This document shows positions 9,132-18,623 of a stretch of DNA of 53,654 nucleotides, piece by piece; positions within the stretch are counted from its first letter, which is position 1; each line of letters begins with the position of its first letter. The position numbers were made by a program, and so were the translations under genes. Below the pieces are notes generated by a model, which made no database searches, had not been told where the DNA came from, and saw only the letters and a program-made list of their open reading frames with translations. The DNA is from an uncultured Alphaproteobacteria bacterium (GTDB lineage: Bacteria > Pseudomonadota > Alphaproteobacteria > Rhizobiales > JACESI01): the NCBI GenBank assembly GCA_938034375.1, contig CALHLB010000081.1:1-53654 (forward strand). The letters run 5' to 3'.

Positions 9132-9197
9132 GCATTTGTCCGGAATGCGTAAAGGCACTCCAATAACGACTAATTAAACTATTTGTCCGGAGACAAA
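9132..9197 (+). promoter_or_regulatory. Porin leader: repeated ATTTGTCCGGA in two small hairpins, one carrying the SD
   Basis: ATTTGTCCGGA occurs at 9134-9144 and again at 9181-9191. The first copy sits in a hairpin GCATT-TGTCCGG-AATGC (9132-9148). The second sits in TTTGTC-CGGA-GACAAA (9182-9197), whose loop holds the GGA of the porin Shine-Dalgarno sequence, two bases before the ATG at 9200. Both loops therefore expose CCGG or CGGA. This looks like a translational control site (protein or small-RNA binding); the ligand is not known. Confidence 0.5.
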
Positions 9198-9199
9198 CT

Positions 9200-10492
9200 A
9201 TGACAATCAAAACAACCACAAAAGCGCTCCTGGGTACAGCAGTGTCTTTTGCACTTCTCGGTTCTGTTGCAAACGCAGCTGATCTTGACAACTTGTCTGA
9301 TAACGACCTTCTAGAGCGTATTGAGCGTCTTGAAGCAATTATCGGCCCTGGTGACAAATACGCTGTTCGTTCAGGCAACAACAAAGTTCGCATCTCTCTA
9401 AGTGGTCAAGTTAACGTTCTTGCTCTTGGTTTTGCTGATGGCGAAAATGCTGGCCTTTCCGTTGCAGACAATACAAACTCAGGTACACGTTTCCGTATCT
9501 TGGGTGAAGCTAAAATCAATGAATCATGGTCTGCTGCTACTGAATTAGAATTCCAAGCAAACGATCGCGGTTCATTTGTTATTAGCCAAAACAACCGTAA
9601 CCCTCTAGGTTCAACAGCTGGTGCATTTGGTACTCGCCTAGCAAACCTTTCTTTCAAGCATAAAGATTTCGGTCGTGTCCGCATCGGTCAACAACACACA
9701 GCATCTGAAGGCACTTCAGAAGTTGATCTTTCAGGCACTGGTGTTGCATCTTACTCATCAGTAACTGATATTGGTGCCGGTCTTGAGTTTGTTAACTCAA
9801 CAACAGACGCCCTTTCAGGTTTCACTGTTGGAAATGTATTCACAAACCTTGATGGCGCTGGCCGTGATGACGCAATCCGTTATGACACACCAACTATCGC
9901 TGGTTTCACACTAGCTACATCATATATCTCAGATGATTCTAATCCAGGTTTTGACGTTTCACTTAAATATAGAAACAAAGACTTTGCTGGTTTTGGTATT
10001 TCTGCTGCTGTTGCTTATTTAGACCAAGATACTTCAACAGGTGGTGATAACCGCGTAAACGGTTCTGTTTCCGTAATTCACTTAGCATCAGGCATCAACG
10101 CAACATTCGCGGCTGGTGATGACAATGATGATGGCCAGTTCCTATATGGTAAACTAGGTATCATTACTGAGTTGAATTCACTTGGTAAAACAGCATTCTC
10201 TGGTGATGTGAACTACTCAACAAACGTTGGTAATGGCACAAATAACTTCCAAGCAGCTTCTTTGAATACCACAACAGGTGTTATTACTGCTCCAACTGCA
10301 GCGACTATTGAACTTTCAGATACCGAAGCATTAAACTTTGGTTTCCAAGCTGTTCAAAACATCGATGCTGCAGCAGCTCAAGTTTACGTTGGTTACAAAT
10401 ACTTTGACCTTGATGCAGACAATTCATTGGGTGCAAATGTAGACTTTGAAAACGTTCACGTATTTTATGCGGGTAGCCGCATCAAGTTCTAA
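9200..10492 (+). CDS. Outer-membrane porin (gram-negative porin fold)
   Basis: A 430-residue precursor. Residues 1-26 are a signal peptide ending VANA-ADLD. A short helical stretch follows (LSDNDLLERIERLEAI, heptad-like), as in trimeric porins with a periplasmic coiled-coil foot. The rest alternates short beta strands (VRISLSGQVNVLALGF, SWSAATELEFQAND, GRVRIGQQHTASEG) and ends YAGSRIKF with the terminal Phe needed for outer-membrane insertion. Codon choice is more uniform than in the neighbours (GCT, GGT, AAC, TTC common), as expected of a highly expressed gene. Its leader holds two small hairpins at and before the SD. A small lipoprotein gene follows after 24 bases. Confidence 0.92.
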   Translation: MTIKTTTKALLGTAVSFALLGSVANAADLDNLSDNDLLERIERLEAIIGPGDKYAVRSGNNKVRISLSGQVNVLALGFADGENAGLSVADNTNSGTRFRILGEAKINESWSAATELEFQANDRGSFVISQNNRNPLGSTAGAFGTRLANLSFKHKDFGRVRIGQQHTASEGTSEVDLSGTGVASYSSVTDIGAGLEFVNSTTDALSGFTVGNVFTNLDGAGRDDAIRYDTPTIAGFTLATSYISDDSNPGFDVSLKYRNKDFAGFGISAAVAYLDQDTSTGGDNRVNGSVSVIHLASGINATFAAGDDNDDGQFLYGKLGIITELNSLGKTAFSGDVNYSTNVGNGTNNFQAASLNTTTGVITAPTAATIELSDTEALNFGFQAVQNIDAAAAQVYVGYKYFDLDADNSLGANVDFENVHVFYAGSRIKF

Positions 10493-10516
10493 TCTTCCGA
10501 TATGGAGTTAGACATC

Positions 10517-10708
10517 GTGAAATGCACAAGTAAAAAATCAGGGGTGGCGCTTTTAAAAGCGCTGCCTTTTATTGCGTTAGTTATTCTTTCAGGCTGTAGT
10601 AACAGCGACCCTATTGATATCGATTCATTAGCGGTACCAGGTGAAATTCCACCAGGGCCCGGCATTATCGAAACCCAGACAGGTAAAAAACTGGAAGTGA
10701 CGTTTTAA
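10517..10708 (+). CDS. Small lipoprotein encoded behind the porin
   Basis: A 63-residue protein with a basic N-terminus, a hydrophobic stretch (ALPFIALVIL) and a lipobox LSGC, so it is likely lipidated at Cys. The mature part is only about 35 residues, Pro/Gly-rich and acidic (PGEIPPGPGIIETQTGKK). The GTG at 10517 is preferred over the in-frame ATG at 10502 because a GGAG lies at 10504-10507, nine bases before the GTG. It shares a transcript and terminator with the porin. The function is unknown; a porin-accessory or alphaproteobacterial 'LptM-like' small lipoprotein is possible. Confidence 0.7.
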   Translation: MKCTSKKSGVALLKALPFIALVILSGCSNSDPIDIDSLAVPGEIPPGPGIIETQTGKKLEVTF

Positions 10709-10714
10709 AAAATA

Positions 10715-10753
10715 AAACACCCGACAATTAAATTGCCGGGTGTTTATTTTTCC
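10715..10753. terminator. Strong bidirectional terminator
   Basis: Stem AAACACCCG (10715-10723) with CGGGTGTTT (10737-10745), plus an inner CAATT/AATTG pairing, followed by ATTTTTCC. On the opposite strand the stem is followed by TATTTTTTAAAA, so it can end both the porin-lipoprotein transcript and the minus-strand DUF1476 gene. Confidence 0.85.
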
Positions 10754-10764
10754 AATTTATAAAT

Positions 10765-11088
10765 TTAAACTTCATTTTTAATCTGCTCTCTGGCCTCGGC
10801 CATCAATTCAGACATTTTTGAACGAATTTCAGTTTCTGCAAGATTAATGGAAGCTTCATCAAAATCACCTTTGATTTTGCGATAAACATCTTCTTCGCCC
10901 GGCTCTTCAAAATCAGACCGCACGACAGACTTTGCATATTCATCCGCTTCATCGCCATTAAGGCCAAGTTTTTCAGCGACCCAAAGCCCTAAAAGCTTGT
11001 TGCGACGCGCTGTTGCTTTAAATTGCAACGCTTCATCATGGGCAAATTTCTTTTCAAAAGCATCTTCGCGCTCATCAAAACCACTCAT
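10765..11088 (-). CDS. DUF1476 protein, F1-ATPase zeta-subunit-type inhibitor
   Basis: A 107-residue, highly charged helical protein opening MSGFDEREDAFEKKFAHDEALQFKATARRN, the signature of DUF1476. In Paracoccus the homologous zeta subunit inhibits the F1Fo-ATPase through its N-terminal segment; whether this copy does so is inferred from family. The start at 11088 is chosen over the upstream ATG because an AAAGG lies 10 bases before it and family members begin MSGF or MTTF. In alphaproteobacteria this gene often sits beside purC, as it does here in divergent orientation. Confidence 0.9.
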   Translation of the reverse strand: MSGFDEREDAFEKKFAHDEALQFKATARRNKLLGLWVAEKLGLNGDEADEYAKSVVRSDFEEPGEEDVYRKIKGDFDEASINLAETEIRSKMSELMAEAREQIKNEV

Positions 11089-11357
11089 ATAAAATAACCT
11101 TTCAGGCGTTCGTCTTATTTTCACCCTTCATATAAGACCAAGAGGTGAGAGTTTGAAGACAATTCTTTATTAAAAATCATTCTAACCCTAGATTTTTCAA
11201 CATTAAATACCAAGAAAGTGTCAATTGCCGGTTTTCAGAATTGTATCAATGAGCAAGATAGAGTAAATCCTATTACAAAGTAATGTGTGCCTTTGAAAAG
11301 CAATGCTCATATGTTATTGGCTCACATTAGCAACTAACAAATAAGGTACAAAACCCC

Positions 11358-12122
11358 ATGAAAAGCCGCCGGCGCATTTATGAAGGCAAGGCCAAAATTT
11401 TATATGAAGGCCCAGAACCTGGCACTCTTGTTCAATTTTTTAAAGATGATGCAACTGCCTTTAATAATAAAAAACATGAAGTAGTAGACGGCAAGGGCGT
11501 TTTAAACAATCGCATATCCGAATTTGTTTTTGGTCACCTAAACAATATCGGCATTCCTACGCACTTTATTAAACGCCTCAACATGCGTGAACAACTTATA
11601 AAAGAAGTTGAAATCATCCCTCTGGAAGTAGTTGTTCGTAACATTGCAGCCGGTTCATTAGCAAAACGCCTTGGTATTGAAGAAGGCGAGGTTCTACCGC
11701 GCTCCATCATTGAATTTTACTATAAAAATGATGTCCTGGATGACCCAATGGTATCAGAGGAGCATGTTACAGCCTTTGGTTGGGCCTCACCACAGGAAAT
11801 TGATGACATGATGGCGCTTGCTATTCGTATCAACGATTTTCTGTCCGGCATCTTTTTAGGTGTTGGCATACAATTGGTTGATTTCAAAATCGAATTTGGT
11901 CGCCATTGGGAAAATGATACAATGCGCGTTATCTTAGCCGATGAAATTTCGCCAGATAGCTGCCGACTATGGGATATTGAAACAAAAGACAAACTCGACA
12001 AAGATCGCTTCCGCCGTGATATGGGCGGCATGTTGGAAGCCTATCGCGATGTTGCCCAACGCCTAGGTATTTTAACTGAAAACGAACCTGTAAAAGGTAC
12101 TGGCCCCCGATTGGTAAAATAA
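11358..12122 (+). CDS. purC: Phosphoribosylaminoimidazole-succinocarboxamide synthase
   Basis: Makes SAICAR from CAIR, aspartate and ATP. At 254 residues it is the normal length. Visible: [15 protein letters not shown] at the N-terminus (ATP-binding hairpin), [40 protein letters not shown] (SAICAR synthetase signature 1), and [10 protein letters not shown] followed by [13 protein letters not shown] (signature 2). First gene of a purC-purS-purQ-purL run. The 270-base gap upstream, shared with the divergent DUF1476 gene, should hold the promoter, but no operator was recognised. Confidence 0.97.
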   Translation: MKSRRRIYEGKAKILYEGPEPGTLVQFFKDDATAFNNKKHEVVDGKGVLNNRISEFVFGHLNNIGIPTHFIKRLNMREQLIKEVEIIPLEVVVRNIAAGSLAKRLGIEEGEVLPRSIIEFYYKNDVLDDPMVSEEHVTAFGWASPQEIDDMMALAIRINDFLSGIFLGVGIQLVDFKIEFGRHWENDTMRVILADEISPDSCRLWDIETKDKLDKDRFRRDMGGMLEAYRDVAQRLGILTENEPVKGTGPRLVK

Positions 12123-12150
12123 CTAAGTGAAATAAATAGGATTTGGAATA

Positions 12151-12396
12151 ATGAAAGCACGCGTTACCGTTACATTGAAAAACGGCGTTTTAGATCCACA
12201 GGGCAAAGCTATTGAAGGGGCGCTAAGCTCTCTTGATTTTTCAGGCATCAATGAAGTGCGACAAGGCAAGGTTTTTGATGTAGACCTTGAAAATACGAAT
12301 AAAAATGAAGCAGAAAAACAGCTTGAAACCATGTGTGAAAAACTCCTTGCCAATACCGTTATTGAGGATTATTCATTTGAATGGATAAACTCATGA
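12151..12396 (+). CDS. purS: FGAM synthase subunit PurS
   Basis: An 81-residue small subunit of the three-part FGAM synthase. It bridges PurL and PurQ and helps ammonia channelling. The sequence [25 protein letters not shown] and the later [32 protein letters not shown] are family-typical. Its TGA overlaps the ATG of purQ (ATGA at 12393-12396), the usual translational coupling. Confidence 0.95.
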   Translation: MKARVTVTLKNGVLDPQGKAIEGALSSLDFSGINEVRQGKVFDVDLENTNKNEAEKQLETMCEKLLANTVIEDYSFEWINS

Positions 12397-13061
12397 AATC
12401 AGCCCTCATCCAGTTTCCAGGCTCCAACCGAGACCGCGACATGATCGCAGCCATCACTAAAATTTCAGGCGAAAAACCTGATTTGGTTTGGCATACCCAA
12501 TCAGAGCTTGGAGACTACGATTTAATTGTTATTCCTGGTGGTTTTTCATATGGCGATTATTTGCGCGCAGGCGCCATTGCTGCCCGCTCCCCTATTATGG
12601 ATGCTGTGCGAGAGAAAGCCGGTAAAGGTACAAAAATTCTAGGTGTTTGCAATGGTTTTCAAACCCTGTGTGAAGCTGGTCTTCTACCAGGTGCCTTAAT
12701 GCGAAATGCATCCCTACGCTTTGTCTGTCGTGAAGTTAAATTACTGGTTTCCAATAATAAAACAGCATTTTCAAATCAATATAATGAGAATGAAATCATC
12801 CGTTGCCCTGTTGCCCATCATGACGGTAATTTTTTTGCCGATGAGAAAACATTAAACCAGATTGAAGAAAACGGACAAGTCGTCTTTCGCTATGCTGAAG
12901 ACACTAACCCTAATGGCTCCGTTAATAATATTGCCGGCATTGTTAATGAAAAAGGCAATGTTTTAGGCATGATGCCACACCCTGAAAATCTTATTGAAGC
13001 CTTCCACCATGGCTTAGATGGCCGCCCCCTCTTTGAAAGTGCCTTAAACAAGGTTGCATAA
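12393..13061 (+). CDS. purQ: FGAM synthase glutaminase subunit PurQ
   Basis: Class I glutamine amidotransferase that supplies ammonia to PurL. 222 residues. The nucleophile elbow is GVCNGFQTL with the catalytic Cys, and the His-Glu of the triad is in MMPHPENL. The opening [17 protein letters not shown] fits the family exactly, so the ATG at 12393 is preferred over the in-frame ATG at 12381; it also gives the 4-base ATGA overlap with purS. The stop TAA shares one base with the purL start. Confidence 0.96.
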   Translation: MKSALIQFPGSNRDRDMIAAITKISGEKPDLVWHTQSELGDYDLIVIPGGFSYGDYLRAGAIAARSPIMDAVREKAGKGTKILGVCNGFQTLCEAGLLPGALMRNASLRFVCREVKLLVSNNKTAFSNQYNENEIIRCPVAHHDGNFFADEKTLNQIEENGQVVFRYAEDTNPNGSVNNIAGIVNEKGNVLGMMPHPENLIEAFHHGLDGRPLFESALNKVA

Positions 13062-15262
13062 TGATACCCAATAATACCCCCATCACTGATGAGTTAATTG
13101 CTAATCACGGCTTAAAACCCGATGAATATCAACGTATTTTAAATTTGATTGGCCGTGAGCCGACAATCACTGAACTTGGCATCTTTTCAGCCATGTGGAA
13201 CGAGCATTGCTCTTATAAATCATCTAAAATTTGGCTAAAAACTTTGCCAACAAAAGGCCCACGTGTCCTGCAAGGCCCTGGCGAAAATGCTGGTGTGGTT
13301 GATATTGATGATGGCCAAGTGGTTGTTTTCAAAATGGAAAGCCACAACCACCCCTCTTATATTGAGCCTTATCAGGGGGCTGCAACTGGTGTTGGCGGCA
13401 TTTTACGTGACGTATTTACTATGGGCGCTCGACCGATTGCAGCCATGAATGCCTTACGATTTGGTGAACCTGATCACCCCAAAACCCGTCACCTTGTATC
13501 CGGCGTTGTGGCTGGCGTTGGTGGCTATGGCAATTCCTTTGGTGTTCCAACTGTTGGTGGCGAGGTTGAATTTAACGCTCGTTATAATGGCAATATTTTG
13601 GTAAATGCTTTTGCAGCAGGCCTTGCAGATAGCGATAAAATTTTTCTATCAGAAGCTAAAGGCGTTGGACTTCCCATTGTTTATCTAGGCGCAAAAACAG
13701 GCCGTGATGGTGTGGGTGGGGCCACAATGGCATCAGCTGAATTTGATGATGACATTGATGAAAAACGTCCCACCGTTCAAGTAGGTGATCCATTCACAGA
13801 AAAATGCTTGCTTGAAGCCTGCCTTGAACTCATGAAAACCGGTGCTGTTATTGCCATTCAGGATATGGGGGCTGCAGGCCTTACATGCTCTGCTGTTGAA
13901 ATGGGAGCCAAAGGCAATTTGGGCGTTGAACTCGATCTTGATAAAGTGCCTGTACGTGAAGAACGCATGAATGCTTATGAAATGATGCTTTCTGAAAGTC
14001 AGGAACGCATGTTAATGGTTTTGGAACCTTCCAAAGAAGCTGTAGCTAGCGATATTTTCAAAAAATGGGGCCTTGATTTCGCAATTGTTGGCATCACGAC
14101 AGATGATTTACGCTTCCGTGTGAATTTTCAAGGCGAGGAAGTGGCCAATCTTCCAATTAAAAAGCTGGGCGATGAAGCGCCGGAATACGATCGACCGTGG
14201 GTAGAACCCAAAAAACCGGACCCCATTCCAGCACTTGATTTACCGGAGGGTGAGGCTGTCGTTGAACTTCTTCTCAAATTAATGGGTTCGCCCAACGTTG
14301 CTTCAAAACGCTGGGTTTATGAGCAATATGACACCTATATTCAAGGAAATTCGGCTCAGCGTCCAGGCGGCGATGCAGGTGTTGTGCGTGTACCATCATC
14401 CACAGGAGAAGACACGAAAAAGGGCCTTGCATTCTCATCAGATGTAAACCCCGTCTATTGTGAAGCAGATGCCTATGAAGGCGGAAAACAGGCCGTAGCA
14501 GAACTTTGGCGCAATTTAACAGCTGTTGGTGCAGAGCCTTTAGCTGCAACTGATAATCTTAATTTCGGAAATCCGGAACGCCCTGAAATTATGGGACAGT
14601 TCGTCCACGCTATCAAAGGTATTGGCGAGGCTTGTAAAGCCCTCGCTTTCCCGATTGTTTCCGGCAATGTCTCACTATATAATGAAACAAATGGTGTTGG
14701 TATATTACCAACCCCCACTATGGCAGGTGTTGGTCTTTTACCTGATATCGATAAAATGGCAACAATCGCCTTTAAAGATTCAGGCGAGGATATTATTTTA
14801 ATTGGTAGCCATGGCACCCATATGGGCCAAACCCTTGCTTTTAACGCGCTTACAGGCGGCGATTATGGTCCACCACCACCGGTAGATTTGGCAGAAGAAA
14901 AGAAAAACGGGGATTTTGTACGCAGCCTAATTCGCAACGAAAGAGTAACTGCGTGCCATGATATTTCATCAGGCGGCCTTGGTGTTGCCGTTACTGAAAT
15001 GGCACTTAAAGGTAAAATAGGCGCAACATTTTCTTTACCGAAAGATAAAGTAACAACCCTATTTTCTGAAGATCAAGCACGCTATATAGTAACTTGCAAA
15101 CGATCTGACAGAGAGCTTATCCTTAAAAGTGCTGAAGAATCAGGGATAAATCTTGAAATAATAGGCAAGACAGGCGGCAATTTCATTGATTTTGGTGAAA
15201 AAATAGACCTAACAAGCTTAGAACAAGCCTATGAAGGCTGGTTCCCTTCCTATATGGCTTAA
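13061..15262 (+). CDS. purL: FGAM synthase large subunit PurL (short, three-subunit type)
   Basis: Converts FGAR, ATP and ammonia to FGAM. At 733 residues it is the small PurL that needs PurS and PurQ, both encoded upstream. Visible: [36 protein letters not shown] (metal and ATP site), [20 protein letters not shown], and the second half repeat with [32 protein letters not shown] and [12 protein letters not shown]. One-base overlap with purQ. bolA begins 19 bases downstream. Confidence 0.97.
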   Translation: MIPNNTPITDELIANHGLKPDEYQRILNLIGREPTITELGIFSAMWNEHCSYKSSKIWLKTLPTKGPRVLQGPGENAGVVDIDDGQVVVFKMESHNHPSYIEPYQGAATGVGGILRDVFTMGARPIAAMNALRFGEPDHPKTRHLVSGVVAGVGGYGNSFGVPTVGGEVEFNARYNGNILVNAFAAGLADSDKIFLSEAKGVGLPIVYLGAKTGRDGVGGATMASAEFDDDIDEKRPTVQVGDPFTEKCLLEACLELMKTGAVIAIQDMGAAGLTCSAVEMGAKGNLGVELDLDKVPVREERMNAYEMMLSESQERMLMVLEPSKEAVASDIFKKWGLDFAIVGITTDDLRFRVNFQGEEVANLPIKKLGDEAPEYDRPWVEPKKPDPIPALDLPEGEAVVELLLKLMGSPNVASKRWVYEQYDTYIQGNSAQRPGGDAGVVRVPSSTGEDTKKGLAFSSDVNPVYCEADAYEGGKQAVAELWRNLTAVGAEPLAATDNLNFGNPERPEIMGQFVHAIKGIGEACKALAFPIVSGNVSLYNETNGVGILPTPTMAGVGLLPDIDKMATIAFKDSGEDIILIGSHGTHMGQTLAFNALTGGDYGPPPPVDLAEEKKNGDFVRSLIRNERVTACHDISSGGLGVAVTEMALKGKIGATFSLPKDKVTTLFSEDQARYIVTCKRSDRELILKSAEESGINLEIIGKTGGNFIDFGEKIDLTSLEQAYEGWFPSYMA

Positions 15263-15281
15263 GAAAAATGGAGAAAATATC

Positions 15282-15515
15282 ATGCCTATGAGTGCAGTAG
15301 AAATTGAAAGCATGATTAAGGAAGCCCTGCCCGATGCAGAGGTGACAATAGAAGATTTAGCAGGTGACGGCGACCATTATCGCGCCATCGTTGTTTCGGA
15401 AAATTTTCGCGGCAAAACCCGTGTACAGCAACATCAACTTGTCTATGATGCCTTAAAAGGAAATATGGGCGGCGTTTTACATGCTCTTGCATTGCAAACA
15501 AGCGCCCCCAAATAA
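15282..15515 (+). CDS. BolA-family protein
   Basis: A 77-residue BolA-like protein (MPMSAVEIESMIKEALPDAEV, RGKTRVQQHQLVYDAL). BolA proteins form [2Fe-2S] heterodimers with CGFS glutaredoxins using a conserved C-terminal His and a loop ligand; here the next gene is exactly such a glutaredoxin. An SD GGAG at 15270-15273 lies eight bases before this ATG, which decides the start. The protein resembles the short alphaproteobacterial BolA paralogue (IbaG/YrbA-like) more than the longer stress BolA. Confidence 0.9.
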   Translation: MPMSAVEIESMIKEALPDAEVTIEDLAGDGDHYRAIVVSENFRGKTRVQQHQLVYDALKGNMGGVLHALALQTSAPK

Positions 15516-15558
15516 AAGACATGATCTGCAAAAAGTAGGCTATAAGGAGATTTTTAAT

Positions 15559-15900
15559 ATGAGCGATATGAAAGACTTCATCGATAATGAAGTAAAAAAT
15601 TCAGACATGGTGCTTTTCATGAAAGGCACACCAAACTTTCCGCAATGCGGCTTTTCTGGTCAGGTTATCCAGATTTTAGATTATCTGGGCACCGATTATA
15701 AGGGAATCAATGTGCTGGAAGTTGACGACCTGCGCCAGGGTATCAAAGACTATTCCAACTGGCCAACTGTACCGCAACTTTACATCAAGGGCGAATTTGT
15801 AGGCGGCTGCGACATTATCCGCGAAATGTTTCAGGCAGGTGAATTGCAAACCTATCTGGAAGAAAAAGGCATCGCCATGAATAAACAGGCGATGGCTTAA
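15559..15900 (+). CDS. grxD: Monothiol CGFS glutaredoxin
   Basis: A 113-residue glutaredoxin that carries and delivers [2Fe-2S] clusters rather than reducing disulfides. The active site is PQCGFS with Cys30; Lys22 in FMKGT, the WPTVPQLYIKGEFVGGCDI glutathione-binding segment and the terminal helix are present. AAGGAGA precedes the ATG at 15559. It lies directly behind bolA, and the BolA-Grx4 pairing is well known, so the two are likely co-expressed partners in iron-sulphur handling. Confidence 0.95.
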   Translation: MSDMKDFIDNEVKNSDMVLFMKGTPNFPQCGFSGQVIQILDYLGTDYKGINVLEVDDLRQGIKDYSNWPTVPQLYIKGEFVGGCDIIREMFQAGELQTYLEEKGIAMNKQAMA

Positions 15901-15906
15901 AACGAC

Positions 15907-15938
15907 ATCAGGCTGAGAATTATAGTTTTCAGCCTGAT
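15907..15938 (+). terminator. Hairpin after the glutaredoxin gene
   Basis: ATCAGGCTGA (15907-15916) pairs perfectly with TCAGCCTGAT (15929-15938), seven bases past the grxD stop. No T-run follows, so termination is weak or needs Rho; it may instead protect the purC-grxD transcript. Nothing else was recognised in 15939-16110. Confidence 0.45.
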
Positions 15939-16110
15939 AAAATGTGACAAGAACACAGCCACTCGACAGCATTGCATTTCAATCATATCACAATGATTAA
16001 ACTAGCAAAATACTTTAAAAATACTGCCGCCCCTTAATCATAAGCCTGTTATTATGAGAATAATACTCAAAAAATAATAGGAATGGTTGATTGCAACACA
16101 ATAAATTAAA

Positions 16111-17013
16111 ATGACTATAAAATATATGAAATCTCTGGGGATTGGCTCCGTTCTTGTTGCAACCACTCTTTGGGGAAGTACGGGTACACTTCAATCCTTA
16201 TTGCCTGAAAGCCGTGAGCCATTGGCCGTTGGGGCGTTAAGATTATTATTTGGTGCCCTGTTTTTATTTCTCCTTGCAGTTCTAAACCAGCCATGCCGCC
16301 AAAACATACGAAAACTGCCTTGGTTTTTGATTATATTTGCCGGAATTTCAATAGGATTTTACAATCTGTTTTTCTTCTGGGCCGTAACAAAGGCTGGTGT
16401 CGGCGTTGGAACCGCTATCACCATCGGCTCCGCCCCTGTTTGGGTTACGGTCTATGAAATTTTGGTTACGAAACAATGGCCAAGACGCATGCGCGCCTTA
16501 GGGCAGTTTATTTCAATTGGTGGTGTTGGCCTTCTTGCGACAACAGGTGCTGGAGGGCGATGGAACCGTAAGTGGTATTCTCCTCTCACTGGCGGCAGGT
16601 GCCTGCTATGCAGCTTATTCTTTAGCAACCAGCAAAATGGGAGACCGCGCACCGTCAACCCTTATTGCCGCAAGCACCTTTTGCATAGCCGCACTAATTA
16701 CCAGCCCTGTCTTTTTCTTTGTGCCAATAACATGGCTGTCCGGATCGTTTGATTGGAGCATCATCCTAATTTTAGGGTTGGTACTACTGGAATATCCTAT
16801 TTTTTATATACATGGGGACTGAGACATATCGCAGCTTCTACCGCAGTTACCCTCGCATTGGTCGAACCTGTTACAGCATGGTTTCTTGCTATGATTGCTG
16901 TAGGGGAAGCAGCCACTCTTCACAATATTCTGGGCGTATCTTTTATTATAACCGGACTTACTTTCGTTACAATTTTTTCAAACAGAAAACCTTATAATAC
17001 TTTGAGAGATTAG
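16111..17013 (+). pseudogene. EamA/DMT-family transporter gene with two compensating frameshifts
   Basis: The reading is split over three frames. The first part (from 16111) encodes MTIKYMKSLGIGSVLVATTLWGS and five EamA-type membrane spans up to about GVGLLATTGAGG near 16555. The next segment continues in the +1 frame from about GDGTVSGILLSLAAGACYA to ILILGLVLL (16560-16790). The last part returns to the first frame from GTTGISYFLYTWGL to the end at 17013. Joined, they give a normal ten-span DMT transporter of about 300 residues (EamA repeat twice). The simplest explanation is one extra G in the GGAGGG run near 16553-16559 and one missing G near 16780. Either the gene is decaying or the assembly has two homopolymer errors. 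The substrate is unknown. Confidence 0.8.
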
Positions 17014-17099
17014 GCAGAAAATCTCAAACATTCATCTTTCATGAAGTTGCGCTGCAAAGAATATTCATGAAAGGAAATCTTTCTCTAAAACGATTTTTA

Positions 17100-17954
17100 T
17101 TACCCATTATTTTGCTCTCTTTGGCCCAAGCCCAGCCCCGCAAAATCAAACAGCTTACGGTCCAGTAGGTGCGACGGGCGGGCATTTGTGAGCGCCCTTA
17201 ACATGACATCTTTGCGACCTGGCATTTTCTTTTCAATGTCACTTAGCATCTGCTTCATAATATTGCGCTGAAGCCCGTCTTGAGAGCCACATAAATCACA
17301 TGGGATGATGGGAAATTGCATGGCGGTGGAAAACTTTTCGATATCCTCTTCAGCACAATAAGATAAAGGGCGCATAACGAAAAGATCCCCCTCATCATTC
17401 ACCAATTTTGGCGGCATGGAAGCCAAACGACCGCCATGAAAAAGATTGAGGAAGAAAGTTTCCAAAATATCATCCCGATGATGCCCCAAAATCACGGCAG
17501 CACACCCCTCTTCACGCGCGATACGATATAAATTACCACGGCGAAGGCGGGAACATAAGGCACAATAAGTTGCCCCTTCAGGCACTTTATCAGTCACGAT
17601 GGAATAAGTATCTTCCCGCTCAATCCGGTAGGGTATCGCATGTCTTTCAAAAAAATCTGGTAAAATATGCGTTGGAAAACCAGGCTGTGCTTGATCCAGA
17701 TTGCAAGCCAACAGCTCAACAGGAAGGTGACCGCGCCACTTAAGGTCTAAAAGCAACGATAAAAGCGTATAAGAGTCTTTTCCACCAGAAAGACACACCA
17801 GCCATTTATCGCCGGCACGAATCATTGAAAAATCACCCAGTGTCTCACGTGTTTGACGTATCAATCGTTTTCGCGTTTTCTTGAAAGAAACTGTTGAAGG
17901 CGCCTCTTTAAAAAGACTATGGCAACTGGTTTCAAGCCCATCTTCTGTCATCAT
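17100..17954 (-). CDS. ttcA: tRNA 2-thiocytidine(32) synthetase TtcA
   Basis: Thiolates C32 of certain tRNAs with an ATP-driven, iron-sulphur-dependent mechanism. 284 residues. The PP-loop SGGKDS is at 56-61, the CxxC is Cys131-Cys134 ([11 protein letters not shown]), and the later cysteine is in [34 protein letters not shown] completes the family pattern. Two tandem ATGs (17954 and 17951) are possible starts. It is transcribed alone and divergently from the DM13 gene. Confidence 0.93.
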   Translation of the reverse strand: MMTEDGLETSCHSLFKEAPSTVSFKKTRKRLIRQTRETLGDFSMIRAGDKWLVCLSGGKDSYTLLSLLLDLKWRGHLPVELLACNLDQAQPGFPTHILPDFFERHAIPYRIEREDTYSIVTDKVPEGATYCALCSRLRRGNLYRIAREEGCAAVILGHHRDDILETFFLNLFHGGRLASMPPKLVNDEGDLFVMRPLSYCAEEDIEKFSTAMQFPIIPCDLCGSQDGLQRNIMKQMLSDIEKKMPGRKDVMLRALTNARPSHLLDRKLFDFAGLGLGQREQNNG

Positions 17955-18130
17955 ACATAAATTACCCTATGGCATCTTGCCCTGCTTTTTGTCAGGCAAA
18001 GGGCATATCGTCAAGCTCACACAACACGCAATACTCAATATATCGTGATCGAATGTTAAAACTCTTGGTTGGTCTTTTTAAAAAGAAACCATAGATTAAA
18101 ACCATCAAATCAATCATTAGAGGGTTTTCA

Positions 18131-18556
18131 ATGTCCCAATTTCTTGAAAATAAATTATCACGCCGCCAATTTGCTGGTTTGGCCTTGTCTGCTTTTGCAG
18201 CCACAGCTATGAACATCACCCCGGCCCTTGCGACCAATTTTCGCAAAGGAACCTTTAAAGGCAAAAGTGGGCATGTCACCAAAGGCAGCGTTAAAGTGAA
18301 AGTTAAAGACGGAAAGGCATTTGTTCTTTTAGGCGATGACTTCTTCTTTGACGGAGGCCCAGACCCTAAATTGGCGTTTGGTAAAGATGGTAAACATGAT
18401 GCAAGCACATATTTGCACAAAATCTTACCTAAAAAACAATGGAAAGGTGCTTCAAAACATAAAGTAGCTGCCAATATTGATGTAAGCAAATATAACGAAG
18501 TTTATGTTTGGTGCGAGAAATTCAACGTACCACTAGGTGTTGCAAAAATTAAGTAA
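18131..18556 (+). CDS. Tat-exported DM13-domain protein
   Basis: A 141-residue protein with a twin-arginine signal (LSRRQFAGLALSAFA, Arg11-Arg12; cleavage near ALA-TN). The mature part, about 105 residues, looks like a single DM13 domain: the GTFKGKSGHVTKGSVKVKV start, a central glycine/aspartate-rich part, and the ending YVWCEKFNVPLGVAKI with the one conserved Cys. DM13 domains are proposed electron-transfer or redox modules with a near-invariant cysteine. A GAGGG lies upstream of the ATG. It is a single-gene unit. Assignment is from the C-terminal pattern; confidence in function is low. Confidence 0.75.
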   Translation: MSQFLENKLSRRQFAGLALSAFAATAMNITPALATNFRKGTFKGKSGHVTKGSVKVKVKDGKAFVLLGDDFFFDGGPDPKLAFGKDGKHDASTYLHKILPKKQWKGASKHKVAANIDVSKYNEVYVWCEKFNVPLGVAKIK

Positions 18557-18578
18557 ACTTAATCTTATCTAAAAATAA

Positions 18579-18603
18579 AAAAGCTGCCCAAAGGACAGCT
18601 TTT
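18579..18603. terminator. Bidirectional terminator between the DM13 gene and rpsD
   Basis: AAAAGCTG (18579-18586) and CAGCTTTT (18596-18603), with CC/GG near the loop. On the minus strand the stem is followed by TTTTATTTTT, a good U-tract for rpsD; on the plus strand the stem itself ends in TTTT. Confidence 0.75.
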
Positions 18604-18623
18604 AAAAAATGAATTGCCTAATT

